Shown: positions 1 through 9,130 of the stretch, one piece after another
Layout: every line of letters starts with the position of its first letter
Position numbering within the stretch: the stretch's first letter is position 1
From: Planctomycetota bacterium
GTDB lineage: Bacteria > Planctomycetota > Planctomycetia > Pirellulales > Pirellulaceae
NCBI GenBank assembly: GCA_029259935.1
Contig: JAJDEH010000351.1
Location: 1-31,041 of the forward strand
DNA length: 31,041 bases
Direction of reading: 5' to 3'
Position numbers and translations under genes: made by a program
The notes under the pieces: model-generated
Told to the model about the DNA's origin: nothing
The model's database searches: none
What the model saw: only the letters and a program-made list of their open reading frames with translations

Positions 1-3000
1 GCCTACATGGCCCCGGAAATGGCGAGGGGGCCGTTCGAGCGCATTGGGCCGGCCTGTGACATTTACTTGCTGGGGGCGATGTTGTACGAGATCGTCACCG
101 GACTCCCGCCGCATACCGGCGCCGATGTGATGAAATGTTTATTCGCGGCGGCTCGCAACCAAATTCGCCCCACCGCAAAGAAGGGGGAATTGATCGAAAT
201 CGCGATGCGCGCGATGGAAACTCGCCCCGAAGACCGATTTGCGACGGTCCAAGAGTTTCAAGATGCGATTCGCCGTTATCAGGCCCATTCAGAGAGCATC
301 GTACTGGCCGCTCGCGCCGCGGAAGATTTGGCCCGGGCGGAACAGTCCCAGGACTATCAAGACTTTGCCCGCGCCATGTTCGGCTTTCAAGAATCGGCCG
401 CAATGTGGGATGGCAATGAGCGAGCGAAGGCCGGGTTGGAGGAAGCGCGATTCGCCTATGCAAGAACGGCTCACAAGAAAGGCGACTACGATCTGGGAGC
501 GTCCCTGCTGGACCTAAGCATTACGCGCCATGCGAATCTGCATGATCAGATTGTCGCCGATCAACAAGAACGGGCCGCCCGCCAACAACGATTGCAGAGC
601 TACAAACGGATCGGCGCGGTCCTGGTTGCGACATTCTTGTTGGTGGTCACGGGCGCGGCGATCTGGATCTACCTGGAAAAACAGGAAGCGGACCGTCAGC
701 GGCAGATCGCGGTTAAGAATTCGGGCATCGCCAAAGTGGCGGAAGGCGAGGCGAAAAAGCAGCGTGACTTGGCTCAGTATGAAGCCTACGTCGCGCGCAT
801 CGGAGCCGCGGCGGCAAAGATTGACGAAAACGCCTATGAAAGCGCTCGTGAGTTGTTGACGGAGTGTATTCCTCAGAATGGCGAGCCGGACTACCGAAAT
901 TGGGAATGGGGCCGTCTGTGGTATCTTTGCCACCAGAGTTCGCAAGTGCTTGAATTGCAGGCGAAACCAGAGTGTGTCGCTTACGCGCCCGACGGTCAAC
1001 GATTCGCCACGGGCGACGACCAAGGGCGAATTATCATTTGGAACGCCGACGGCCAGCGTGTGGATACGTTCGACGCGGGAGCCGCCGTCCATGCGATCGA
1101 CTTTTCGCCCGACCCGGCGGGCAGCTTCATCGCCGTGGGTACCGACGGGAACCTAGACAATCTTAAGATCTTTAACACGGGTGACGGATCATTGCATCGA
1201 GCTTTGACCGACGATGGCCATGCCAAGGCGGTGTTAAGCGTCGAGTATTCGCGTGATGGGGTTCGACTACTTTCCGGCTCGCGCGACGAAACCGCCAAGC
1301 TGTGGGATGTCGAAACAGGAAGGCCCCTTCAAACGCTTCAAGGACATCGGGGCGCGGTCTGGAAAGCGGCACTTTGCCCCCACTTTGGCAAGAATGGGAG
1401 AGTTGGCCAGGAACGCAGACTCGTCACGGTCAGCCAAGATGGCACGGCCGTGGTGTGGGTGGACGAGACGGGAGAATGGACCGATTCCAGCAAGATACTT
1501 CGCAGTCCGAGCTTTCGCGGGCACTCGGGCCCGATTTACTGCGCGAGCTTTTCTCCCGATGGCCGCGTCATCGCCACCGGCGGCCACGACAAACGCGTTT
1601 TGCTGTGGAAGGTTCGCGACTTGGACGAATTTGATTTTGGCACCGCGACCGCGGAGTTCATCGCCGAATTGGATCGAAACCGGTTGCTCACCAACAGCGA
1701 GGTTTCCGCTCCTAAGTTTCGACAGTTGAGCGGGCACCGGGCGGCGGTTCGCAGTTTGAAGTTTTCCGAATCGGGCAACATGCTGGTTTCCGCCGGCCAA
1801 GATAACACGGTGCGAATTTGGAATTTTGAAAGCGGGTCTTTACTAAAGACGCTTCGTGGACACGACGAATGGGTCCGATCGTGCGATGTTTCTCCCGACG
1901 GCGATTGGGTTTTGTCGGCCAGCCATGATCGGGAAGTACGGAAGTGGAACGTTAAAGGGTACGAAGAGGTGCGGGTCTTGCAAACACGATTGCTCGACGG
2001 GCACGAAGATTCGATTCTGGACGCCCGCTTTGCGCATGGCGACCATTCAAAAATTGTGACGGCCAGCCGTGATCGCACGGTCAAGACTTGGCAGTTTGCC
2101 ACCGGCCAAGAGGTGGCCACCTTTCGCGAAGGCCATCAATTTCTGGCATCGAATGTCGTCGTGTTCAATGATGGCCAACGGCTGATCACCAGCGCGGTCG
2201 ACAATACGGCGCGCATTTGGGATGCCGCCACCGGTACCCAAAAGATTCTGTTAGAAGGAACCGGACGCAGCGCCGCGGTGGCCGTGTCGGACGATGGCCA
2301 GTGGGTGCTTACCGGCGGAACGCAAGCCAACGCATCCGCTGGCGATAAATCCGCGGGCCAGCAACAACGGTGGCGGGCCCATCTGTGGAACGCCGAAACA
2401 GGCGACATCGCGCGAACGTTCACGGTTCATCGTTCGCCCGTCTCGGCGGTGGCCTTTTCGCCCAGCGGCAAATACCTGTTTACCGGCGACGCGCTGGGCG
2501 TGGGCTATCTATGGGATCGAGAACAGGAAAGACCACTGAAGAAACTGAGTTGGCACGCGGCACGAATTATCGCCGCCAGTTTTGTCAGCGACGAGCGGTT
2601 GTTGACGGCCGCCAGCGAAGCTTCCGTGGCGGAATGGAATCTGGCAACCGACGAGAAACCAAGCAGTTCGCATCTGCTGAAACACCCGGTCGACGTCACG
2701 ACGATGGCCTTGTCGCCTCGTGCCGGCCACGTCCTCACGGGAACAAGAGATGGTTCGGTCCGCCTGTGGCGACTGGGGCCGAAGCCCAGTGAAGTTCTGC
2801 TGCGGAAACCTCGTCAGCGAAAGACCGCCGAGGATGTCGAAAAGGAGACGATCAGCCGCGTTGGATTCTCCGCCGACGGGCGCTTCGGTTTGTCGGCGCA
2901 TGTTGTTTATCATCAAGACCGCTCAGGAAACATTCTTGGCATCGAGAACCAAGTTCGCATCTGGGATCTGCGATCGGGGAAAGAAATTCAATTCGCCCGC

Positions 3001-4032
3001 ACGCGTGAGTCGCTGGGTTCCTTCCTCGAAATTCCTCGCGGCACCGCGCTATGGTCCGCCGCGTTTTCCGCCGACAGCCGCTCGGTGATCACCGCCGGCG
3101 GCGACTTGGCCCGCATGTGGGACGTGAACACGGAACTGACGCAGCGGCAACGGCGACGGATGAGCTTCAGCCCTCACGGCGTGGTGGCGTCGGCCGACTT
3201 CTCCACTCAAGGCACTCAGATTGTCTCGGGCAGTTGGGACGGCTCGGCCCGTATCTGGGATGTCGACACGAACCGTCACGTCCTCAAACTAGTCGGTCGG
3301 CATTCGCGAGCCGTGAACTGCGCGACCTTCTCGCCGGACGACAGTTCTCCCAACGGGGATTCGGGGTTTGTCGTCACAACCAGCGACGACGGCTTAGCCG
3401 TTCTATGGGACGCCACGACCGGAAAACCACTGCAAACGCTGTCGGGACATTCGGACGCCGTTTTGTGGGCCACGTTTTCGCCCGATGGAAACCAGATTCT
3501 AACGACATGCCAAGATGGCACGGCGCGCATTTGGGACCGGCAGGGGAACACCCTTCGCGTGCTAAAAGGCCACGCCGGGCCGGTCACGCGGGCCGCGTTC
3601 GACGCGTCGGGAAAGCGGGTCGTCACGGGAAGCGAGGACAACACTGCAAAAGTGTGGGCTGCCGCCACGGGCGACCACTTGCTCGATCTGGTGGGTCACA
3701 CCGCGTCAGTTACGTCGGTCGCCTTTTCTCCAGATGGAAAACGTGTCATCACCGGCAGTGAAGATTACACGGCGAAGGTCTGGGACGCGAACCCGCCGAA
3801 TGCCGATTCCTCAAAGGAAATCTTGACGCTGAAAGGCCATGATTTGGAAGTTACTTCCGTCAATTTTTCCGATGACGAAAACGGCCGCTATGTGCTAACG
3901 TCAAGCCACGATGGTTCGGCCATCATTTGGCTCACGGAACCCTGGGACCAAGACGAAACCAAGACCGCCGCGGATCCGAAAGAACTGGCGCATGGCGACA
4001 AGGCACCAGTTCCCAAGCGGCCAGGCTTTTAA
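1..4032 (+). CDS. Ser/Thr protein kinase with WD40 repeats (5' end outside window)
   Basis: The reading frame is open from base 1, so the N-terminal kinase lobe and catalytic loop lie upstream. What remains starts at the APE motif (MAPEM, subdomain VIII), followed by DIYLLG (subdomain IX) and RPEDRF near the kinase end (about residue 75). A region with TPR-like or coiled-coil character follows, then one transmembrane helix at about residues 201-223, then roughly 1,000 residues of WD40 repeats. I count about 21 repeats by eye, which would suit three seven-bladed propellers. Planctomycetes carry many such kinases: a cytoplasmic Hanks-type kinase, one membrane pass and a presumed periplasmic propeller sensor. 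The substrate is unknown. The signalling genes downstream lie on the same strand but 245 bases away, so co-transcription is uncertain. The family call is firm; the function is inferred. Confidence 0.93.
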   Translation, partial: AYMAPEMARGPFERIGPACDIYLLGAMLYEIVTGLPPHTGADVMKCLFAAARNQIRPTAKKGELIEIAMRAMETRPEDRFATVQEFQDAIRRYQAHSESIVLAARAAEDLARAEQSQDYQDFARAMFGFQESAAMWDGNERAKAGLEEARFAYARTAHKKGDYDLGASLLDLSITRHANLHDQIVADQQERAARQQRLQSYKRIGAVLVATFLLVVTGAAIWIYLEKQEADRQRQIAVKNSGIAKVAEGEAKKQRDLAQYEAYVARIGAAAAKIDENAYESARELLTECIPQNGEPDYRNWEWGRLWYLCHQSSQVLELQAKPECVAYAPDGQRFATGDDQGRIIIWNADGQRVDTFDAGAAVHAIDFSPDPAGSFIAVGTDGNLDNLKIFNTGDGSLHRALTDDGHAKAVLSVEYSRDGVRLLSGSRDETAKLWDVETGRPLQTLQGHRGAVWKAALCPHFGKNGRVGQERRLVTVSQDGTAVVWVDETGEWTDSSKILRSPSFRGHSGPIYCASFSPDGRVIATGGHDKRVLLWKVRDLDEFDFGTATAEFIAELDRNRLLTNSEVSAPKFRQLSGHRAAVRSLKFSESGNMLVSAGQDNTVRIWNFESGSLLKTLRGHDEWVRSCDVSPDGDWVLSASHDREVRKWNVKGYEEVRVLQTRLLDGHEDSILDARFAHGDHSKIVTASRDRTVKTWQFATGQEVATFREGHQFLASNVVVFNDGQRLITSAVDNTARIWDAATGTQKILLEGTGRSAAVAVSDDGQWVLTGGTQANASAGDKSAGQQQRWRAHLWNAETGDIARTFTVHRSPVSAVAFSPSGKYLFTGDALGVGYLWDREQERPLKKLSWHAARIIAASFVSDERLLTAASEASVAEWNLATDEKPSSSHLLKHPVDVTTMALSPRAGHVLTGTRDGSVRLWRLGPKPSEVLLRKPRQRKTAEDVEKETISRVGFSADGRFGLSAHVVYHQDRSGNILGIENQVRIWDLRSGKEIQFARTRESLGSFLEIPRGTALWSAAFSADSRSVITAGGDLARMWDVNTELTQRQRRRMSFSPHGVVASADFSTQGTQIVSGSWDGSARIWDVDTNRHVLKLVGRHSRAVNCATFSPDDSSPNGDSGFVVTTSDDGLAVLWDATTGKPLQTLSGHSDAVLWATFSPDGNQILTTCQDGTARIWDRQGNTLRVLKGHAGPVTRAAFDASGKRVVTGSEDNTAKVWAAATGDHLLDLVGHTASVTSVAFSPDGKRVITGSEDYTAKVWDANPPNADSSKEILTLKGHDLEVTSVNFSDDENGRYVLTSSHDGSAIIWLTEPWDQDETKTAADPKELAHGDKAPVPKRPGF

Positions 4033-4080
4033 TCCCTGCAATCGAATCGACCCCTTTATCTCGCACTCCCACGCCTGCAA

Positions 4081-4114
4081 CTTGTCGACGGCGTGCCGGG
4101 TCCGCCCCGACAAG
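4081..4114 (+). terminator. hairpin after the WD40 kinase, possible terminator
   Basis: CTTGTCG (4081-4087) is complementary to CGACAAG (4108-4114). GGCG and CGCC can pair inside after a small bulge. It lies about 50 bases past the kinase stop. No T-run follows, so intrinsic termination is not assured. The rest of the 245-base gap (4033-4277) shows nothing else I can name. Confidence 0.35.
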
Positions 4115-4277
4115 CTTGAACGTGGAATGGGCGGCGTTTAGATTGGAATCTGATCAAGGTGTTGGATTGGGCTCTTTGATTCAGTTGCCAAGGCGGCCTC
4201 CGTTACGTGCCGCGGAAACACAGCCTCTCATCGTGTCATCCCCAATTCGTGGCAAGTTCGGAATGCAGGCGGCGAGC

Positions 4278-5537
4278 ATGAAACTGCTAATCATCCAAGC
4301 CAGCGACTCCGACGCGAAGCTCACCGCTGATCGCATGCTGCAAATCGCTCGGGGGACGATCGTGGATGCTCGTAGCGCGATCGACGTTTTAGAGGACGTC
4401 GAGGGCCATGGCTTTGACGTTGTCCTGCTTGATCCAATCGGATTCAATTCGCCACCGATGGAATGGATCCAGCAAATAGTTGACCAGTATCCCGATTTGC
4501 CACTAGTCGTTCTTTGCCGCTCGGCGGACGCCGAATTCACTCGCCAAGCCTTGCAGGCCGGAGCTCAGGATCTCTTCCCGTTGTCGAACACATCGGGCGA
4601 GGCGATGTTGCACGCGGTGGAAGTTGCTATCCAACGCAAGCAATTGCCCGCCGGGCACCGTGACTCGGTTCAGACCGCTTGTGAAGCGAAGGGGGTGCCG
4701 GCCGTAAAGGAATTCGGTGAATCCATGGAAGATTCCGTGGCGGCTGGCTGCCAGGGTTCGCTGAACGTACTGGTGGCGGAAGACAGTTTGGTCAACCAGC
4801 GGTTGGCAGCGGGCTTGCTAACCCGCGCCGGCCATCAAGTGACGATTGCCAGAAACGGGCAAGATGCCGTCAACCTGTTCCAGTCACGGCCATTCGATCT
4901 GGTGCTGATGGATGTTCAGATGCCGGAAATGGATGGTCTCGAAGCCACGCGCCAAATACGCAAGCTGGAATCCGGATCAGACCGTCGAGTTCCCGTTCTG
5001 GCGATGACCGGCCACGGCGATTCCAGCAGCCGATCGCAATGTCTTGACGCCGGCATGGATGACTACCTTGCCAAACCCATTAGCGCTGATTTAGTCTACG
5101 AGAAGATTCAAAAACTTACTTCGGGTGAAGCGATTGATACGATACGCATGCCCGCCGCCGAATTGGACGTCGGCGCGGTACCGGCGGGATCGGATCTCAC
5201 GGTGGAGCAACTGCTGGAAAGTGTCGGAGGAAGCAGGCGGATTGCCATCGAAGTAGCCTCCGCGTTCTTGCAAGAGTATCCCTCCTTGATGTCCGAGGCA
5301 TCCCAGGCGATCCGCGACGGCGATTCGGAACTGCTGAGAAATCGAGCCCACACACTGCAGGGCGCGTTGCGAGTGCTGCCCGCCGAGGACGCGCGCGAGC
5401 TCGCGCTCGAATTGGAAACCATGGGAATTAACGAACAATTGGAAAACGCGACCCAGGTGTTTGAAGCACTTGCCAGTCGCGGCGCGCTTCTTTGCCAGTT
5501 CCTCGAAAGTTATTTGCAGGCCCCGTCCGAGGAATGA
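4278..5537 (+). CDS. Receiver-receiver-Hpt phosphorelay protein
   Basis: This 419-residue protein has three signalling domains. Residues 1-122 form a degenerate receiver: a candidate phospho-acceptor Asp52 (LLDP) is present, but the usual lysine motif is replaced by DLFPLS. Residues 162-282 form a canonical receiver with Glu168/Asp169, Asp212 in MDVQMP, Thr244 and Lys266. Residues 305-412 form an Hpt domain with His358 in AHTLQG. No transmitter kinase domain is present, so phosphate must come from a histidine kinase elsewhere. Domain order suggests a relay hub between a kinase and the receiver of the REC-ATPase gene two genes down. I chose the ATG at 4278 because the receiver fold starts there. 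The ATG at 4263 is an alternative. The open frame continues upstream into the kinase gene but codes for nothing recognisable there. Confidence 0.88.
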   Translation: MKLLIIQASDSDAKLTADRMLQIARGTIVDARSAIDVLEDVEGHGFDVVLLDPIGFNSPPMEWIQQIVDQYPDLPLVVLCRSADAEFTRQALQAGAQDLFPLSNTSGEAMLHAVEVAIQRKQLPAGHRDSVQTACEAKGVPAVKEFGESMEDSVAAGCQGSLNVLVAEDSLVNQRLAAGLLTRAGHQVTIARNGQDAVNLFQSRPFDLVLMDVQMPEMDGLEATRQIRKLESGSDRRVPVLAMTGHGDSSSRSQCLDAGMDDYLAKPISADLVYEKIQKLTSGEAIDTIRMPAAELDVGAVPAGSDLTVEQLLESVGGSRRIAIEVASAFLQEYPSLMSEASQAIRDGDSELLRNRAHTLQGALRVLPAEDARELALELETMGINEQLENATQVFEALASRGALLCQFLESYLQAPSEE

Positions 5538-5588
5538 AGAAGCGGAAACCACCACGATTCGCTTGATGGACAGGAAGGTATTTAGAAG

Positions 5589-5951
5589 ATGCCGAATTCA
5601 GACTATTTTCAAACTCGTGATCAAGACGGCTTGTTGATCATCGACCTGCTGGTCCAGTCGCTTTCCGGCGTGGGCATTCAGGAGGATCTCAGCGATCCGC
5701 TTGTGGAAGTCGCCAGCAACAGCGATTCCAGGAAGGTCTTGGTGAATTTTTCCGCCGTGAAGTTGGTCAGCTCCGACGCCATTGGTGCATTCATTCGGCT
5801 GCGAAAAGAAGTGAAGGGCGACGGAGGTGAAATCAAGTTGTTCGGAATGAATTCCAACGTTCACCTTTCGTTCCGCCTGTTGAATCTCGACGGCACGATG
5901 TTTGAAATCCTTGAGACCGAACCTGAAGCGATCGCGTCTTTTTCGTCCTAG
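5589..5951 (+). CDS. STAS-domain anti-anti-sigma-factor-like protein
   Basis: This 120-residue protein is one STAS domain, the fold of SpoIIAA and RsbV. The segment SSDAIG (residues 61-66) aligns with the DSSGLG motif of that family. Ser62 falls at the position phosphorylated by the partner kinase. GGAAGG lies ahead of the ATG. The gene sits 51 bases after the REC-REC-Hpt gene and 15 bases before the REC-ATPase gene, so the three are probably co-transcribed. The expected partner is the RsbW-like ATPase domain encoded next. In this family the unphosphorylated STAS protein binds the kinase and releases its client. Which sigma factor or other target is controlled cannot be told from the sequence. 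Confidence 0.85.
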   Translation: MPNSDYFQTRDQDGLLIIDLLVQSLSGVGIQEDLSDPLVEVASNSDSRKVLVNFSAVKLVSSDAIGAFIRLRKEVKGDGGEIKLFGMNSNVHLSFRLLNLDGTMFEILETEPEAIASFSS

Positions 5952-5966
5952 TCCGAGCCCCTTTGT

Positions 5967-6866
5967 ATGAGCGTAACGGGACAAATCTTGCTCGCGGAAG
6001 ACAGCCTGACCCAGGCCACGCATACGCGCATGTACTTGCAGCAGTATGGCTTTTCCGTCGACGTGGCCAGCAACGGCCGCCAAGCATTGGAAATGGTGCG
6101 GCGCAGCCAGCCGGATGTGGTGGTTACCGACTTGGGCATGCCGGAAATGGACGGGCTGGAACTAATCGGCGCGTTGCGCAACGAGTTCGAGCGCATTCCG
6201 ATCGTCTTGATGACCGCTCGCGGCAGCGAAGAAATTGCTTCTAGCGCGCTTAAGCTAGGTGCGGCCAGTTATGTGCGAAAGACCGACATTCAGACGGCGC
6301 TCGTCCCCACGCTCGAGCGAATTCTCAAACTGATGGACGCCAATCGGGCCAATCGCAAGCTGGGGACGTTGATTGCCTTTTCCGACATTGAATACGTGCT
6401 GGAAAACGACGATTCGATGGTCCCGCATTTGATTGGCCGCCTGCAGGAAGACCTGCGCTGCCTGGCCCTGTGCGACGATAACGAACTCGTGCAGGTGGCG
6501 ACAGCACTGGACGAGGCGCTGGTCAATGCGATTATCCACGGCAATTTGGAGGTTTCGTCGGAACTGCGCGCCATCGACGACGCGGCCCCCTATCAGGAAT
6601 TGATCAAACAGCGCAAGAAGCAGACGCCCTTCAGTGACCGCAAGGTTCGCGTGCTGGTCCGTGCGTCGCGCGAGGAAGCTGTTTTCGTCATTCGCGACGA
6701 AGGACCCGGTTTCGATCCGTCCGCGATTCCCGATCCCACCGATCCGGCCAACTTAGAGAAAGTCAGCGGCCGCGGCCTGCTATTGATCAATGCCTTCATG
6801 GATCACGTTTCCTATAACTCCAAGGGAAACGAATTGACGATGGTCAAGCACAAATCGGCTTCGTAG
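5967..6866 (+). CDS. Receiver fused to an RsbW-like HATPase
   Basis: The protein has 299 residues. Residues 5-125 are a canonical receiver (Glu11/Asp12, phospho-acceptor Asp55 in VVVTD, Thr83, Lys105). Residues 150-295 are a GHKL ATPase of the anti-sigma or serine-kinase type, with the N box DEALVN (182-187), the G1 motif DEGPGF (244-249) and the G2 motif GRGLLL (268-273). There is no HisKA or DHp dimerisation domain, so it is not an ordinary histidine kinase. The most likely role is a partner-switch kinase whose activity depends on phosphorylation of its own receiver and whose substrate is the STAS protein encoded 15 bases upstream. The Hpt protein upstream could supply the phosphate. No PP2C phosphatase lies nearby to reverse the STAS step. 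The architecture is clear; the wiring is inferred. Confidence 0.88.
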   Translation: MSVTGQILLAEDSLTQATHTRMYLQQYGFSVDVASNGRQALEMVRRSQPDVVVTDLGMPEMDGLELIGALRNEFERIPIVLMTARGSEEIASSALKLGAASYVRKTDIQTALVPTLERILKLMDANRANRKLGTLIAFSDIEYVLENDDSMVPHLIGRLQEDLRCLALCDDNELVQVATALDEALVNAIIHGNLEVSSELRAIDDAAPYQELIKQRKKQTPFSDRKVRVLVRASREEAVFVIRDEGPGFDPSAIPDPTDPANLEKVSGRGLLLINAFMDHVSYNSKGNELTMVKHKSAS

Positions 6867-6889
6867 CGAGAACGGGCAACGGGTGTAAC

Positions 6890-6906
6890 GCAGGTTTGCA
6901 ACCTGC
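6890..6906. terminator. 7-bp perfect palindrome after the REC-ATPase gene
   Basis: GCAGGTT, a TGC loop and AACCTGC form a perfect short hairpin 24 bases past the stop. Flanking CGGGCA (6873-6878) and TGCCCG (6904-6909) could pair alternatively. There is no T-run. It may be a terminator-like or dispersed intergenic palindrome. The rest of 6867-7028 shows no gene. Confidence 0.35.
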
Positions 6907-7028
6907 CCGGCCCCGCCGCACTGCTTTTCAACGGCTGGCGGGTAAGCTACCGTGATCACTTGGTAATTCACACTTGCTCCTTGAATCGGCACTCGCCCCG
7001 CCGGCTCCTCTCCTCTTTTCGAGCCATC

Positions 7029-8978
7029 ATGAGTCAAAGCAAACCCGCGCCCTCCAAGAATGACGACGTTAGTCTTATTGAGAGTCCCCCATCTTCGATT
7101 TTGGGAATCATGTCGCGACTGGGGCCGGGACTGATTATTGCCGGCTCGATTGTCGGATCTGGTGAACTGATCGCGACCACCGCGACGGGTGCCAAGGCGG
7201 GTTTTTGGCTGCTTTGGCTGATCCTCATTGGCTGCGTAATCAAGGTTTTCGTCCAAGTTGAATTGGGCCGTTATGCCATCACTAGTGGCAAAAAGACCAT
7301 GGACGCCATGGCGGAAGTGCCCGGCCCTCGGATTCCCGGCCATGGCAATTGGCTGACTTGGTTCTGGCTGGTCATGTTCACCGCCAGCATGGCGCAGTTG
7401 GGCGGAATCGTGGGCGGCGTCGGACAGGCATTGGCGATCAGCGCGCCGTTCAGCGAATACGGACAACAATACAACCAATATGCCGAAGCCGAGACGCAGC
7501 GCATTGTTCTGCAATCGCAATTGAAAGACCTCGACTCGGTGGATGCCTCGGCCGAGTCGAAGCCGCTATTCGCGAAAAATCTATCGCTGGCTCGCGATGC
7601 CACGGCGTATTTGATGTTGCTCAAGGAGACAGAAGAAGCCCGATTGGGAAAAGACATCGCTGCGGAATCGGTCGCGGCCCGTCAGCAAATCCAGCAGCAA
7701 CTCGCCAACCTCAAGCAGCTAAGGGACGGGATGCTGAGCGAAGCCAATGACGCCAAGATAACTCAACGGCTGCTGGTCGCCGCCCAGTCGATCGCCAACG
7801 TCGATACGCGAATCGCCGCCGCCAAAGAGCGGACCAGCAAGAAGCCCAACGATCAAAAAGCGAAACAAAACTTGAGCGATCTGACGCGGCGCCGTGGCGA
7901 TCTGTGGAATGCGGCGCTGGCGATCGGACAAAGCGAGAATACGGAAGCCTATTTGCAAGCCTATTTCAAGGTGCGTGCCATCGAAAAGCCGAGCGCGCCG
8001 ATCGACGACAAGATATGGGCCAGCATTGTCACCGCGCTCACCATGGTGCTGTTGGTCATCGGGCGCTACGGCCTGATCCAATCGTTCGCCACGGCGATGG
8101 TCGGTTCCTTCACCCTGATCACGATCGTCAATCTATTCATGTTGCAGTCCAACCCGACATGGAGTGTCGAAATGGCCGACATCGTTAACGGAATGCGGTT
8201 TCGGCTGCCGCCTACCACCGGCGGCGACAACATGGCCGCCATCACGACCGCCTTGGCCACGTTTGGAATCATCGGAGTTGGCTCAAGCGAACTGATCGCC
8301 TATCCCTATTGGTGTTTGGAAAAAGGTTACGCGCGGTTCACTGGCCCGCACGACGATTCACCAGAATGGGCCGAACGCGCTCGGGGGTGGATGCGCGTCA
8401 TGCGGTGGGATGCTTGGTGTTCCATGGTCGTCTATACCTTCGCGACGATCGCCTTCTACTTGCTGGGCGCGGCGATCCTGCATCCCACCGGCTTGGACCC
8501 GAAGGGCGCGGAAATGATCCGGTATTTGGCCGTGATGTACGAACCGGTGTTCGGCACCGTTGCCCAAACGTTGTTTTTGCTGGGTGCCTTTGCCGTCTTG
8601 TACTCGACATTTTTCGTCGCCAACGCGAGCTTGGCGCGAGTTTTCTCGGATGTGCTGGCGGTCCTGGGATTTGCCCGTAAGGACGATCGCGCGCATCAAA
8701 CTCGCACGCGCATACTCAGCGGACTATTGCCCGCCGCCTGCCTTTCCTTTTACCTGACGGGGTTTGAGCCCCAATCACTGGTGCTGTTAAGCGGACTGCT
8801 GCAAGCGATCATGTTACCGATGGTCGCGGCGGCGGCGTTATACTTCCGTTATCGTAGGTGTGATGGACGCATCGCGCCGGGACGGGCATGGGATGTGTTT
8901 CTGTGGATCTCGGCGGCCGGACTGCTGATCGCCGGACTTTGGGCCTTCCTGTCCAAGGTTGCACAAGTTCTTTTCTAG
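7029..8978 (+). CDS. Nramp-like membrane transporter with coiled-coil insert
   Basis: This 649-residue polytopic membrane protein belongs to the Nramp (SLC11) superfamily by overall pattern: a GPGLIIAGSIVGSGE segment in the first helix and GVGSSELIAYPYW in the helix corresponding to TM6. The hallmark metal-binding motifs, DPGN in TM1 and MPH in TM6, are absent, so Mn/Fe transport should not be assumed. Between the third and fourth helices, about residues 142-326 form a hydrophilic insert rich in Gln, Ala, Lys and Glu with coiled-coil character. I chose the ATG at 7029. An upstream TTG at 6960 would add 23 residues with no homology-like content. The gene is flanked by noncoding DNA with small hairpins and is probably transcribed alone. 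The substrate is unknown. Confidence 0.82.
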   Translation: MSQSKPAPSKNDDVSLIESPPSSILGIMSRLGPGLIIAGSIVGSGELIATTATGAKAGFWLLWLILIGCVIKVFVQVELGRYAITSGKKTMDAMAEVPGPRIPGHGNWLTWFWLVMFTASMAQLGGIVGGVGQALAISAPFSEYGQQYNQYAEAETQRIVLQSQLKDLDSVDASAESKPLFAKNLSLARDATAYLMLLKETEEARLGKDIAAESVAARQQIQQQLANLKQLRDGMLSEANDAKITQRLLVAAQSIANVDTRIAAAKERTSKKPNDQKAKQNLSDLTRRRGDLWNAALAIGQSENTEAYLQAYFKVRAIEKPSAPIDDKIWASIVTALTMVLLVIGRYGLIQSFATAMVGSFTLITIVNLFMLQSNPTWSVEMADIVNGMRFRLPPTTGGDNMAAITTALATFGIIGVGSSELIAYPYWCLEKGYARFTGPHDDSPEWAERARGWMRVMRWDAWCSMVVYTFATIAFYLLGAAILHPTGLDPKGAEMIRYLAVMYEPVFGTVAQTLFLLGAFAVLYSTFFVANASLARVFSDVLAVLGFARKDDRAHQTRTRILSGLLPAACLSFYLTGFEPQSLVLLSGLLQAIMLPMVAAAALYFRYRRCDGRIAPGRAWDVFLWISAAGLLIAGLWAFLSKVAQVLF

Positions 8979-9014
8979 GCACACGCCCGACGATTCATCA
9001 GAATCCGCAAAACT

Positions 9015-9049
9015 CGCACCTTCCACAACATTCGATGGTGGAAGATGCG
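9015..9049. terminator. Hairpin between transporter and glycosyltransferase
   Basis: CGCA-c-CTTCCAC (9015-9026) pairs with GTGGAAG-a-TGCG (9038-9049), giving 11 pairs and one mismatch around an 11-base loop. It lies 37 bases past the transporter stop, so it may end that transcript. The T-run expected of a classical terminator is missing. Confidence 0.4.
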
Positions 9050-9130
9050 TGCGTGAGGGCTAGGCGGATTTCCCCTCAACGTAGAGTTTCATGTCGTTCC
9101 GTATTTCTGCCTCCGCGATATGAAACAACC

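Noticed and set aside
3927..4277. N-terminal extension of the REC-REC-Hpt gene
   Set aside because: It overlaps the kinase gene and an intergenic hairpin, and its translation is Arg/Pro-rich without a domain. The receiver fold starts at 4278.
6780..7520. 246-codon minus-strand frame over the REC-ATPase end and transporter start
   Set aside because: It spans two real genes on the opposite strand and the gap between them, with no support of its own.
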